Assembly (NCBI GenBank): GCA_964631725.1
Contig: CAZVYX010000001.1
Coordinates: 62,001-126,000 of the forward strand
Origin: GCA-2731375 sp964631725
GTDB taxonomy: Bacteria; Pseudomonadota; Alphaproteobacteria; GCA-2731375
DNA: 64,000 nucleotides
Direction of reading: 5' to 3'
The notes beneath the pieces are model-generated. The model did no database searches, had not been told where the DNA came from, and worked only from the letters and a program-made list of their open reading frames with translations. Below are positions 8,727-16,951 of this stretch, one piece after another (the stretch's first letter is position 1; the number at the start of each line of letters is the position of its first letter). The translations under genes were made by a program, and so were the position numbers.

Positions 8727-9673
8727 GTCTGATTCACGAGCGCCAATTCATAGTGGTCGTGCACGCTGGCACGGGCGCCGAACCCTTCCTTTTGTTCGAT
8801 GAGCCCCAAATTGAGATTTCCGCATCCAGGAATATTGGAATGGCCAAAATCGAAATAGGGCTTACCATGAAACACCTCCTCGACTAGATGAAACAGCAGA
8901 AGGTCGAGCGCTCCGGCCTCCAGGCCCTCATCGCTGGCCGCCATATATTGTACATGCGCCACTCTCTCTGTCTCGAACATTAGTACGCCGCCCATGATCG
9001 TATCGTTCAGGCCGCAAATGAATAGCCGAATATCGTTGGGGAAGCGTTCTTTTAACATTGCGGCTTCAGCGGCCGTATGGGTCGGATGCACCTGGTGCGT
9101 ATCTTGTAGACGCTGGGTGAGTATTGGCCAGAAACCATTGAGGTCATCTGTTTCGGAAATCTCCAGTCCGATTTTCTTCGCCCGGCTTGCACCGCGTCGG
9201 CGGCGGCTTTGCACTTTTCCAGGGATGCCATTGTCTATCACGCTAAGAACGTCGCGCCGACGCAGCGAGGCGCCCAATTGAAAGAGTGCGAAACGGTCTT
9301 CTTCCGCCGGTTGCCGATGGTAGATGTGCGGCACGGTTTTGTAGGTTAGTCTTGCCGTGCCGAATTCTTGCAGCCGTTCCAGCACGGCCGTGAATAACTC
9401 GCTCATCAAAGGTGTCGTCATGTCCGAACCGACCACAAATCCGCCGTAACTCAAACCTTGGTGGCTATAGACCGATGTGCCATCAATATTGGCGGGCAAG
9501 AGGGCAACGATCCGATCGTTGTCTCGACAGATCAGTGACATGTCCGTAAAACGGTCCGCGTGGTAGTCCATGTAGGCCCGCTTGAACAGGAAAGTACCGT
9601 TCTTGGACTGATCGACAAATTGATCCCAAGACGTCTGCAATGGCGGTGCGTACTGTTCCACGCTAATCATCAT
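8723..9673 (-). CDS. FemAB/GNAT-like acyltransferase
   Basis: A 316-residue protein with the two-lobed GNAT arrangement of FemAB/BioF2-like transferases: an N-terminal SWDQFVDQSKNGTFLFKRAYMDYH segment, a central SRRRRGASRAKKIGLEIS, and a C-terminal lobe with LFICGLNDTIMGGVLMF, VAHVQYMAASDEG and YFDFGHSNIPGCG. The ending resembles the YDFG-x-S segment of proteins that transfer aminoacyl or acyl groups to cell-wall or polysaccharide precursors. It sits between the GtrB-like and GtrA-like genes, with a 6-base gap on one side and a GTGA overlap on the other. It may acylate an amino sugar on a lipid-linked intermediate; donor and acceptor are not evident from sequence. Confidence 0.6.
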   Translation of the reverse strand: MMISVEQYAPPLQTSWDQFVDQSKNGTFLFKRAYMDYHADRFTDMSLICRDNDRIVALLPANIDGTSVYSHQGLSYGGFVVGSDMTTPLMSELFTAVLERLQEFGTARLTYKTVPHIYHRQPAEEDRFALFQLGASLRRRDVLSVIDNGIPGKVQSRRRRGASRAKKIGLEISETDDLNGFWPILTQRLQDTHQVHPTHTAAEAAMLKERFPNDIRLFICGLNDTIMGGVLMFETERVAHVQYMAASDEGLEAGALDLLLFHLVEEVFHGKPYFDFGHSNIPGCGNLNLGLIEQKEGFGARASVHDHYELALVNQT

Positions 9674-9679
9674 TGGTTT

Positions 9680-10624
9680 CTATAGAAATGTCTCGTCGAC
9701 AACACTCTCTGGCTTTTTCTGCGTCGCATCGAAAACGCGCCACAAATACTCACCAATGATGCCCAGCATCACGAGGATCAGGCCTGAAAAGAAAGTCAAC
9801 AGGACGATGATGGTCGTAAAACCAGGAACAATAATATTCCCGAGCAGACCGTTGATGAACATATACAGTCCATAGAGAAAGCTAAGCGTTGCAGCGGTCA
9901 ATCCAAAGGTTGAGATCAGCCGTAGCGGGGTGACTGAAAAGCCGGTCACGGTATCAACAAACAACTTTGCCTTTTTTCTGAAAGTCCACCGTGACCGGCC
10001 CTCTGTCCGCTTCTCTCTGTGATAGCGAAGAATCTTTGGCGTTATACCAAGCCAAAAGGCATAGAGATTGGGGTGGGTGTCCTTGCCGCTGTCTATCATG
10101 TGAGACAAAAGGGCACGGTCGAGCAGCATCAAATCGAAGCCGCCGCGCGGATAGTCCGACGCCACCAGCCGGCGGATGGCGATATAATAGATGGCGGCAA
10201 AAAAACGTGTTGCCGCGGGATCGTCGCGGCTTTCACGGGCACATACCACGAATTTTTCGCCAGCGCGCCAATGGTCAACCATTTCCAGAACCTTGGCCAC
10301 GGGGTCTTGTCGATCAGCCGCCAATATGCAGAAACAATCGCCCTCAACGAAACGGAATCCAGTCTTGGAGGCCGCAACCGAGCCAAAATTTCTAGTCAGC
10401 TTGATAACCTTGGTTGCGGGCCTTGCCTGTTTGATCTTCATTAATTCGGCGAGCGAGTCGTCGCCAGAGCCATCATCAACAAAGATCAGGTCGAGGCCCA
10501 ATCCTCGATCAGTGAGTTTGATTTCAAAGTCTCGCAGGTCTTCAAACAATCGCGGCAGAGACGCTTCATTGTAATAAACGGGTATGACGACCGAAAGGAT
10601 CTTGCCCGCTGCCGAAAGTGTCAT
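9680..10624 (-). CDS. GtrB/ArnC-like GT2 glycosyltransferase with two C-terminal membrane helices
   Basis: A 314-residue GT2 enzyme. The N-terminal strand SVVIPVYYNE (11-20), FVDDGSGDDS (48-57) and LAADRQDP (101-108, in place of the usual DADLQDP) mark the nucleotide-sugar site. SRWTFRKKAKL is the usual basic segment before the membrane part, and two hydrophobic helices follow (LISTFGLTAATLSFLYGLYMFI and TTIIVLLTFFSGLILVMLGIIGEYLWR). This is the architecture of undecaprenyl-phosphate glucosyl/aminoarabinosyl transferases (GtrB, ArnC). It makes a lipid-phosphate sugar on the inner leaflet, for flipping by the GtrA-like protein encoded two genes downstream. Replacement of the DxD by AADRQD is a small departure from the norm. 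Confidence 0.8.
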   Translation of the reverse strand: MTLSAAGKILSVVIPVYYNEASLPRLFEDLRDFEIKLTDRGLGLDLIFVDDGSGDDSLAELMKIKQARPATKVIKLTRNFGSVAASKTGFRFVEGDCFCILAADRQDPVAKVLEMVDHWRAGEKFVVCARESRDDPAATRFFAAIYYIAIRRLVASDYPRGGFDLMLLDRALLSHMIDSGKDTHPNLYAFWLGITPKILRYHREKRTEGRSRWTFRKKAKLFVDTVTGFSVTPLRLISTFGLTAATLSFLYGLYMFINGLLGNIIVPGFTTIIVLLTFFSGLILVMLGIIGEYLWRVFDATQKKPESVVDETFL

Positions 10625-10638
10625 GAACTCAACCGTGG

Positions 10639-11403
10639 CTATTCTATAATCATGTAGCAGCGATCGGGCGTGAATCGCGACCGCCTGAGCTGGTGGCCGC
10701 TCAGACCGATGGTTTCCATGACGGCGAGGGTTTCTCCAGGATATTCGGGAGTATTCAACTCATCAAATGCCAGCACACTCCCTTTTATGAGATGGGGCGT
10801 AATAGCCTCGAGACATTTTTTTGTAGGCTCGTAAAGAGCCATGTCAAAGAATGCCAAAGCCACAACCGTTTCGGGGTTGTCGCGGAAAAATTTGGGTGCG
10901 GTATCGTTCACATCACCGCTTACAAGTTGATGCTTCTTAATATGAGACATCACATTTTCCGACTCGTGATAGGCAATCAATTCTGCAAGATATTTCTCAT
11001 AGTCTGTGGTCGTTGCGTACCCGCCAGGCTTAATCGTTTCCGAAGGTATGTCGTTGTCGCCGACGGTGGCATACCCGGAGAAGGTATCGAATCCGATGAC
11101 CCGACGGCTAAAATTATAAGGTTCATGAATTGCCCTAAAATTTTCGAATAGAATTAAGCTCTGCCCCCACCATGTGCCAAACTCCATCACACAGCCTGGA
11201 AGATCGACGATTTTTTCGTAAATCTCGTTTAAGAAAAATATTCGCGCCAATGCAGAACTGCGCATGAATAAGCCGAGATTAATCAGAAGCTGATCTTCGG
11301 GAAGAGGGTTTTCCCGAAATAGCCGAGAAAGTGTCTCCCGCGCTTTCAGTTGTCGCGCATTGGAACGTGACTGCTGCTTATAGGTATCGTCGTTCATATC
11401 CAT
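10639..11403 (-). CDS. class I SAM-dependent methyltransferase, TylF-like
   Basis: A 254-residue Rossmann-fold protein. Motif I appears as VMEFGTWWGQSL (residues 72-83). GFDTFSGY follows in the position of the acidic strand-2 motif, and VSGDVNDTAP and VALAFFDMALYEPTKKCLEAITPHLIKGSVLAFDELN match the TylF/macrocin-O-methyltransferase group, with D...DE residues placed like its metal ligands. TylF-like enzymes O-methylate sugar hydroxyls and recur in O-antigen clusters. The gap to the following GT2 gene is 14 bases. An O-methyl sugar in the glycan is inferred; the target is unknown. Confidence 0.6.
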   Translation of the reverse strand: MDMNDDTYKQQSRSNARQLKARETLSRLFRENPLPEDQLLINLGLFMRSSALARIFFLNEIYEKIVDLPGCVMEFGTWWGQSLILFENFRAIHEPYNFSRRVIGFDTFSGYATVGDNDIPSETIKPGGYATTTDYEKYLAELIAYHESENVMSHIKKHQLVSGDVNDTAPKFFRDNPETVVALAFFDMALYEPTKKCLEAITPHLIKGSVLAFDELNTPEYPGETLAVMETIGLSGHQLRRSRFTPDRCYMIIE

Positions 11404-11488
11404 TCTTCACTCGATCTCGGCTCCTAGGCAAAAGCAATATCTTTACGCTTGCATCAATATCATTCCACGCTGATCCGGTTCCGGCTCT

Positions 11489-12409
11489 CTAGCAGGCCGC
11501 CTCGGACACGGCCAGGCCGAAACCGGTACGCCCGTAGTCGTTCCCATTATATGCCATCGCCAGACCCGCATGTAAGGGGAACAGCGCCGAAAAACCGATC
11601 ATCTCGGAGTCCCAGCCGTCCTGCGAAATATCAATATTGATCAAATCATCCAAACGCGTCCACGCCGTGCCGTCAGGGGATTCAGCGTATCCGAGATGAT
11701 AGCCTTTTGACCGGGTTCTGACCGAGTACCACATCCGATAGCCATTGGGGCCGGCTAGGATCCACGGTCGGCCGAATCCAATCTCGTCATCGCCATTGAT
11801 GGGCAAAACCTCTTGCGACGGTTCGCGCCAATGCAACCCATTTTCTGATTCGAGATGGCGGATCGAATAGCTGGGTATCGCTTTGCCGCCGACATTGACG
11901 AAGCGATCACCGCCAATGTACCAGAGGCGCCAAATGTCGTTCTCGCGCAATACGAACGGCGCCGTGCGGGTAATGGATTCTCCCGCGACCCGGTCTAGCA
12001 GGGGCACATCCTGATAGCGTTTGAAGCTAAGGCCGCCGTCATGGCTTATCGCCAAACCGGTAAACATGAAATAGCGCACCCGAACACCTAGCTGGAAGCC
12101 AATGTAGAACATCCAGATCTGATCACCCACACGTTGGACACATGCGGGAACAACACCGTTGTCGTCGAATGCGCCTGGCGCTCCGATGTCAAGCACCGGT
12201 TCCTCAGCTTCTCGTAGGATTCGCGCTGGATCGGAGATGTCGATCTCGACGAAACTTATGCGTCCTATCATGTCCGCATCGGTGGCTGCGAAATAGATAC
12301 GTACTAGGCCGTCACCCAGATCCAAGGGGGTTGGAACCATGGCATGATTGCGCGCCCAGGCACGTGAGCCATCGGGAATATAGACCCGTCCCAGCTTGCG
12401 CCAATGCAT
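11489..12409 (-). CDS. five-bladed beta-propeller, GH43/GH32-like protein
   Basis: A 306-residue protein that looks like a single five-bladed beta-propeller of the GH43/GH32/GH130 fold. It has repeated blade motifs: ARNHAMVPTPLDLGDGLVRIYFAATD, FDDNGVVPACVQRVGDQIWMFYIGF, RTAPFVLRENDIWRLWYIGG, FGRPWILAGPNGYRMWYSVR and MIGFSALF...AMAYNGNDYG. There is no signal peptide, so it should be cytoplasmic. Relatives occur in surface-polysaccharide clusters, and some are annotated as glucosaminyl inositol-phosphorylceramide-transferase-like. Whether it hydrolyses, phosphorolyses or transfers is not known. It is separated by only three bases from the PglD-like acyltransferase gene upstream, so a common role in precursor assembly is likely. 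Confidence 0.6.
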   Translation of the reverse strand: MHWRKLGRVYIPDGSRAWARNHAMVPTPLDLGDGLVRIYFAATDADMIGRISFVEIDISDPARILREAEEPVLDIGAPGAFDDNGVVPACVQRVGDQIWMFYIGFQLGVRVRYFMFTGLAISHDGGLSFKRYQDVPLLDRVAGESITRTAPFVLRENDIWRLWYIGGDRFVNVGGKAIPSYSIRHLESENGLHWREPSQEVLPINGDDEIGFGRPWILAGPNGYRMWYSVRTRSKGYHLGYAESPDGTAWTRLDDLINIDISQDGWDSEMIGFSALFPLHAGLAMAYNGNDYGRTGFGLAVSEAAC

Positions 12410-12412
12410 CGG

Positions 12413-13090
12413 TCAGTCGCCAACCCGGAACAAGCGGTAGGCATCGGCTTTGGCGGCTTCGGCCTTGTGTGGTCGAAAGACCTGTCCCTTGGCCGTGTTG
12501 CCGCTAATGACCACCCCTGGGCCAATCCAGCAATCGTCGGCGATATCAATACTGTTGGAGACCGCGCTGTTGACACCAAAGAAGCAATTTTGGCCGATGT
12601 TGCAGTAACCGGAAATCACGACATGGGATGAGACAAAGCAGTTATCACCGATGCATCCATGGTGGCCAATATGATTGCCGCTCCACAGGATCACGTTGTT
12701 GCCAATCGAGACATAGGGCTGGACGACATTATCCTCAAAGATGAAGCAATGTTCGCCCAGACTGGCGCTTTTTGCTATTCGGGCATGGCTGCTGATGAAG
12801 CTGGCAAGCCTGTACCCCATGGACTTCGCCTTGGCCGCGAGCCGGGTCCGCAATCGGTTCAACTCGTTATAGGTTATCGCGGCGAATGCATCATGTTCAT
12901 CGGGCGGAAATATTTTTTCCATTTCTTCCAGCGCAATGACCGGCAGCCCGAGTAATTCGCTTCGCTGCAGGTAGTCCCGCTCCACCGCAAATCCAGCGAC
13001 CTCATAGTGGGAATCGTCGCCAAAATACTCGGCCGCAACTTCGGCAAAGGCGCCATCGCCCACGATTACGAGTTTTGAGTTATTTGGCAT
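12413..13090 (-). CDS. PglD/NeuD-like hexapeptide-repeat acyltransferase
   Basis: A 225-residue protein with an N-terminal Rossmann-like PglD domain (VIVGDGAFAEVAAEYF, residues 8-23), then a left-handed beta-helix of hexapeptide repeats from about residue 95. NHIGHHGCIGDN (139-150) carries the His that serves as base in PglD-type N-acetyltransferases. Enzymes of this family use acetyl-CoA to acetylate the amino group of nucleotide-linked aminodeoxy sugars, or O-acetylate sialic acid. A DegT aminotransferase is encoded 0.8 kb upstream and RmlA/RmlB beyond it, so it may complete a dTDP-3-acylamino-3,6-dideoxyhexose. It starts 9 bases after the methyltransferase stop. Confidence 0.75.
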   Translation of the reverse strand: MPNNSKLVIVGDGAFAEVAAEYFGDDSHYEVAGFAVERDYLQRSELLGLPVIALEEMEKIFPPDEHDAFAAITYNELNRLRTRLAAKAKSMGYRLASFISSHARIAKSASLGEHCFIFEDNVVQPYVSIGNNVILWSGNHIGHHGCIGDNCFVSSHVVISGYCNIGQNCFFGVNSAVSNSIDIADDCWIGPGVVISGNTAKGQVFRPHKAEAAKADAYRLFRVGD

Positions 13091-13099
13091 CGAGCCGCC

Positions 13100-13858
13100 T
13101 CAATTCTTGCGAACCAAAATGTCCTCGCGCCGGTTCGCCATGGGGAGACCCTCGGCTTGCGGCAACACATAACCATCCGTTCCCAGTTTTCTGAAGACGG
13201 CCAACAGATCGAGTATGACCGCATCATTGATCTTACCGTCTTCGGGTTCGGTGCTGAGCTCCACCGGATCTTCGTCAAGGCCGGAAAAAGCGCGATGAAA
13301 TTGTTTGCCCTTTTCGCTTGAAAAGAACCGCTTGCGCTTGGAAACGTTGGGAATGTCGCCCAACAGCATTTCGCCGCCTGGACGGAGAAGCGATACCGCC
13401 GCCGCGGCGAATGCGCCCAGATCATGATCCATGAAGACGTAGTGCAGGACGCTGTAGCACACGATGATATCAACACCATCTGGCGCGCATCCGCGAAGCG
13501 CCTCCATACAATCGGGAAATGAACCTTCGATCTTGCGGACAAATTCATGATTTGGAAGGTGCGACAGCATTTCCGCGGAGTCGACTTGAATTAGCGCATG
13601 ATCCTGCTTGCAACAGAGATCCACCAAATAGAGCGGCAGGTCGCTGCAGCCTGGCCCGATATCCAGTACGACCTGGTTCCGTTTTTCAATTCCCGGCAGC
13701 TTGTCGCGAATGTCTTTCAGGATTGCTGATTCATAACCCTCGCGGTAGCTGTCCGGAAAACCAATCCGATTATACTTGCTAATCTCGAGGTCGTTCGCCA
13801 GGCGCCGGAAATCCTCAAAGCTTAGATCGCTGAAGCGTTCAAGATTAGAATCAGGCAT
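13100..13858 (-). CDS. class I SAM-dependent methyltransferase
   Basis: A 252-residue methyltransferase. VVLDIGPGCSDLPLYL is motif I, ALIQVDSAEML contains the acidic residue that ends strand 2, VDIIVCYSVLHYVF is motif IV, and LLRPGGEMLLGDIPN is the post-motif before strand 5. The ATG used overlaps the upstream aminotransferase stop by one base (TGATG); a GTG one codon upstream is also in frame. The C-terminal part (KRFFSSEKGKQFH, then a short acidic region) may form the acceptor lid. The position between a sugar aminotransferase and a sugar acyltransferase suggests methylation of the same aminodeoxy sugar, N- or O-linked; this is inference only. Confidence 0.7.
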   Translation of the reverse strand: MPDSNLERFSDLSFEDFRRLANDLEISKYNRIGFPDSYREGYESAILKDIRDKLPGIEKRNQVVLDIGPGCSDLPLYLVDLCCKQDHALIQVDSAEMLSHLPNHEFVRKIEGSFPDCMEALRGCAPDGVDIIVCYSVLHYVFMDHDLGAFAAAAVSLLRPGGEMLLGDIPNVSKRKRFFSSEKGKQFHRAFSGLDEDPVELSTEPEDGKINDAVILDLLAVFRKLGTDGYVLPQAEGLPMANRREDILVRKN

Positions 13859-15078
13859 CACCGATTTTCCAAGTTACCGCTGATTTCAGACGATATGGCG
13901 CCCACGATACGACTAAGTTCCATATCGGTCATGCCTGGAAAGCAAGGAAGCGTTAGAATTTCAGCCGTGAATTGTTCAGTGCGTGGCAGGGGTCTAATAT
14001 TTTCCAATTGGGTGGCCAAACCCGGATGCCGATAGTCAGGCATTGGATAGTGGACCTCGGTATCTATCCCCTGTTGAAAGAGTGCGGTGCGTAACCGATC
14101 CCGATCCGGATAGCGGGCGACTAGGAGATGAAAGACGTGATCATCGCCGCTTTCTGGTAGCGTAATCGGCAAGCCTGCCAGCTGGGTTCGGTAAATGTCG
14201 GCAATACGGCGGCACTCGGCATTAATGGCGTCCAGATGGGGCAATTTTTCCAGTAGCACGGCAGCTTGAATCTCATCCAGGCGGCTATTCTTGCCGCCAG
14301 GGTGAACCGCTTGGAATCGCGCCCCCCAGCCATATTGGCGTAACGCTCGAACGCAATCGGCCAGGCTCGGATCGGAGGTCGTGACGGCGCCGCCGTCGCC
14401 CAGCGCGCCGAGATTCTTGGTTGGATAGAAACTGAAACATCCGAGCGCCCCCCAACTACCGGCAAGTTGTCCACCACGGCGTGCGCCATGTGCTTGTGCC
14501 GCGTCCTCAATGACCGGAATGCCGGCGGCGCTGGCGATCGGGCAGATGCTGTCCATATCGGCGAGCTTGCCATAAAGGTGAGTAACGATAACCGCTTTGG
14601 TCGCCGGGCCAATGGCGGCAGCGACGGCATCGGGGTCGATCAGACCGGAATCGGTTTCTACCTCTACATAAATTGGGCATGCGCCGACGGCAAGGATGGC
14701 CACAGATCCGAAAGCGCCGGCATTTGCAACGGTAATCACTTCATCTCCAGGGCCGCAGCCGAGCGCGCGGAGTGATATTTCCAATGCATCGGTGCCATTT
14801 CCAACACCAATGCAATGGCCGGCGCCGCAGTATTCGGCGAAAGCACGTTCAAAAGCTTTAACTTCACCGCCAAGAATGTACTGTCCGCGCTCAATCACCC
14901 GCGATGCCACTTCCGCCAATCGGGCGGGCGATGGCATTGACTGCCGGGAAAGATCGTTGGTGGGTATTCGGTCCGCGATATCGTCTACCCTTCGCTTTGA
15001 ATGCCGATCAGGTAATCCCGATACGAATTTCTGGGCATTGCCGCAATGATCGAATTCAGGCCGGTATCGTCGATCCAT
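13858..15078 (-). CDS. DegT/DnrJ/EryC1-family sugar aminotransferase (FdtB/QdtB-like)
   Basis: A PLP enzyme of fold type I. IEDAAQAHGA contains the PLP-binding Asp, FSFYPTKNLGALGDGG carries the Schiff-base Lys, and RQYGW and NSRLDEIQAA are DegT signatures. It probably aminates the 3-keto sugar produced by the FdtA-like isomerase, yielding dTDP-3-amino-3,6-dideoxyhexose. The start is uncertain. The conserved N-terminal segment (RIPTNDLSRQS) has no ATG, GTG or TTG before it until position 15078, 94 bases inside rmlA, while the next ATG downstream (MPSPAR) would delete the conserved PTNDL. The coordinates given use the long version; the functional N-terminus is probably near 14970-14988 with a rare start codon or a coupled re-initiation. 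Confidence 0.8.
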   Translation of the reverse strand: MDRRYRPEFDHCGNAQKFVSGLPDRHSKRRVDDIADRIPTNDLSRQSMPSPARLAEVASRVIERGQYILGGEVKAFERAFAEYCGAGHCIGVGNGTDALEISLRALGCGPGDEVITVANAGAFGSVAILAVGACPIYVEVETDSGLIDPDAVAAAIGPATKAVIVTHLYGKLADMDSICPIASAAGIPVIEDAAQAHGARRGGQLAGSWGALGCFSFYPTKNLGALGDGGAVTTSDPSLADCVRALRQYGWGARFQAVHPGGKNSRLDEIQAAVLLEKLPHLDAINAECRRIADIYRTQLAGLPITLPESGDDHVFHLLVARYPDRDRLRTALFQQGIDTEVHYPMPDYRHPGLATQLENIRPLPRTEQFTAEILTLPCFPGMTDMELSRIVGAISSEISGNLENR

Positions 15079-15863
15079 TGCTGACGCCAGGCAATCTCCT
15101 CAAGACAGGCAATCTTTAATCCCTGCCGGCGTTCCAAGGTGGCGACGTAGTTGGCGGCGTCCAACAGGGCGTCCGGGGTGCCGGCGTCCAACCAGGCAAA
15201 ACCCCTTTGCAGTCTGTGTACCGATAGTTTGCCAAGTTCTAGATAGCGGCGGTTCAGATCCGTTATCTCCAACTCGCCACGAGCCGATGGCGTTAGATCG
15301 GCGGCAAGATCAGAGGCCCGGTGGTCATAAAAATAGAGACCCGTAACCGCGTAATGGGACCGAGGCTGTGCCGGTTTTTCGACGATCGCGACGGGGTTGC
15401 CATCCCGGTCCAGTTCGACGATACCAAAACGTTCGGGATCGGACACCCAGTAGCCGAATATGGTCGCACCGTCGGCTTTCTCCCGCGCGGTGCGAAGCAC
15501 CGGTTGCAGCCCATGACCGAAAAAGATGTTGTCGCCAAGGATCAACATCACCCTTGCGCCGGCAAGAAAGGAACGCCCTATCAAGAGCGCCTCCGCTATG
15601 CCGTTGGGTTCCTGCTGCACGGCATAACTCAACGATAGGCCGAGGTGATTGCCATCACCCAGGAGCCGTTGATAGCTAGGTTGATCCTCGGGTGTGCTGA
15701 TAACTAGGATGTCTCTGATCCCGGCCAGCATCAACGTTGCCAGCGGATAATACAGCAGCGGTTTGTCGTAAACCGGCAGCATCTGTTTGGTGACCATGCT
15801 GGTCAGCGGAAACAGACGCGAGCCCGTGCCCCCTGCCAGCAAAATTCCCTTGATCAAAGTCAC
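14985..15863 (-). CDS. rmlA: glucose-1-phosphate thymidylyltransferase
   Basis: RmlA makes dTDP-glucose from dTTP and glucose-1-phosphate, the first step to all dTDP-deoxyhexoses. The 292-residue length is normal. The N-terminus GILLAGGTGSRLFPLT holds the nucleotide-binding loop, KQMLPVYDKPLLYYPL follows, LGDNIFFGHGL includes the metal-binding Asp, and VEKPAQPRS and FAWLDAGTPDALLDA are family signatures. It starts with ATG and overlaps the upstream rmlB by four bases. Its 3' end overlaps the probable 5' end of the aminotransferase. No RmlC is present nearby, so the dTDP-4-keto-6-deoxyglucose made here probably goes to an aminodeoxyhexose instead of L-rhamnose. Confidence 0.93.
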   Translation of the reverse strand: MTLIKGILLAGGTGSRLFPLTSMVTKQMLPVYDKPLLYYPLATLMLAGIRDILVISTPEDQPSYQRLLGDGNHLGLSLSYAVQQEPNGIAEALLIGRSFLAGARVMLILGDNIFFGHGLQPVLRTAREKADGATIFGYWVSDPERFGIVELDRDGNPVAIVEKPAQPRSHYAVTGLYFYDHRASDLAADLTPSARGELEITDLNRRYLELGKLSVHRLQRGFAWLDAGTPDALLDAANYVATLERRQGLKIACLEEIAWRQQWIDDTGLNSIIAAMPRNSYRDYLIGIQSEG

Positions 15864-16951
15864 CCGGATGGAGTTTCCGTCTGCTTCGGACTGAACCGCG
15901 CGAGGCCCAGTCGGTCATCCATTTGATATTCCGATAGTCTTGTCATCCACCATTCCGTGTTGGCCATATACCACCTTATCGTATCTTCTAGTCCGGACCG
16001 CATCGCAACCGCTGGCCGCCAATGCAGATCGCGTTCAGCCTTGCGCCAATCTACCGCATAGCGCTGATCATGTCCGGGCCGATCTGCCACCATTTCTATC
16101 AATTGCCGTCGGCTGCCATTTTTCGAATCTGGATCGAATTTATCCAACAAGTCGCAGATCGTGCCGGCAAGCTCGAGATTGCTGGTTTCGCCGCTGCCGC
16201 CAAAAAGGTAGTGCTCTCCAGGCTTGCCCTGCATCAGCGCTGCCGCCAACCCCCTTGCATGATCCTTCACCCAGATCCAGTCGCGGACCTGACTGCCATC
16301 ACCATAGATCGGAATAGCCTCGCCACGAATGGCATTGATAATCACTTTGGGGATCAATTTATCCGGCGTTTGCCGCGGTCCATAATTGTTAGAGCAATGG
16401 CAGACGATCACGGGCAGACCCAGGGACCGATGCCATGCACGGGCCAAGTGGTCGCCCGCCGCCTTGGTTGCCGCGTAGGGTGAATTGGGCAGATAGGCAC
16501 TGCCTTCATCGAATTGCCCCGTGGTGCCGAGGGCGCCAAATACTTCGTCGGTTGATACCATCAGCAGCCGAAAAGTCTCGGCCTCTGTGATCGGTAGTGC
16601 CTGCCAATAGGAGGTGGCTTGCTCGATCACGGTAAAGCTGCCTTCAACATTGGTGCGAAAGAACTGCGCCGGCGCATCCAGAGACCGGTCAACATGGGTT
16701 TCAGCGGCAAGGTGCATAATCGCAGCAGGTCGATAAGTTGCCAGGATTTGGCGAAATTTAGGACCGTCGCAAATATCCACTTGCTCAAAGGCGTAGCGAC
16801 CGTCTGCGCTGGACTCACTCAACCCAACCGTAACCGCAGCATAAGTTAGCTTATCGACATTGACGACGGACAGCGCGGTTTCATCAAGGAAATATCGGAC
16901 AAGATGAGAACCGATAAAGCCTGAGCCACCTGTGATCAGAACGGTCGTCAT
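15860..16951 (-). CDS. rmlB: dTDP-glucose 4,6-dehydratase
   Basis: RmlB converts dTDP-glucose to dTDP-4-keto-6-deoxyglucose with tightly bound NAD. The start at MTTVLITGG gives an ATGA overlap with the upstream GT4 gene. The Rossmann motif GGSGFIGSHL lies at residues 8-17, the catalytic STDEVFG (T134, D135, E136) and the YAATK pair (Y159, K163) are intact, and HLAAETHVDRS is a family hallmark. The length of 363 residues is typical. It runs directly into rmlA, and the product feeds the FdtA-like isomerase and DegT aminotransferase encoded further downstream. Confidence 0.93.
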   Translation of the reverse strand: MTTVLITGGSGFIGSHLVRYFLDETALSVVNVDKLTYAAVTVGLSESSADGRYAFEQVDICDGPKFRQILATYRPAAIMHLAAETHVDRSLDAPAQFFRTNVEGSFTVIEQATSYWQALPITEAETFRLLMVSTDEVFGALGTTGQFDEGSAYLPNSPYAATKAAGDHLARAWHRSLGLPVIVCHCSNNYGPRQTPDKLIPKVIINAIRGEAIPIYGDGSQVRDWIWVKDHARGLAAALMQGKPGEHYLFGGSGETSNLELAGTICDLLDKFDPDSKNGSRRQLIEMVADRPGHDQRYAVDWRKAERDLHWRPAVAMRSGLEDTIRWYMANTEWWMTRLSEYQMDDRLGLARFSPKQTETPSG

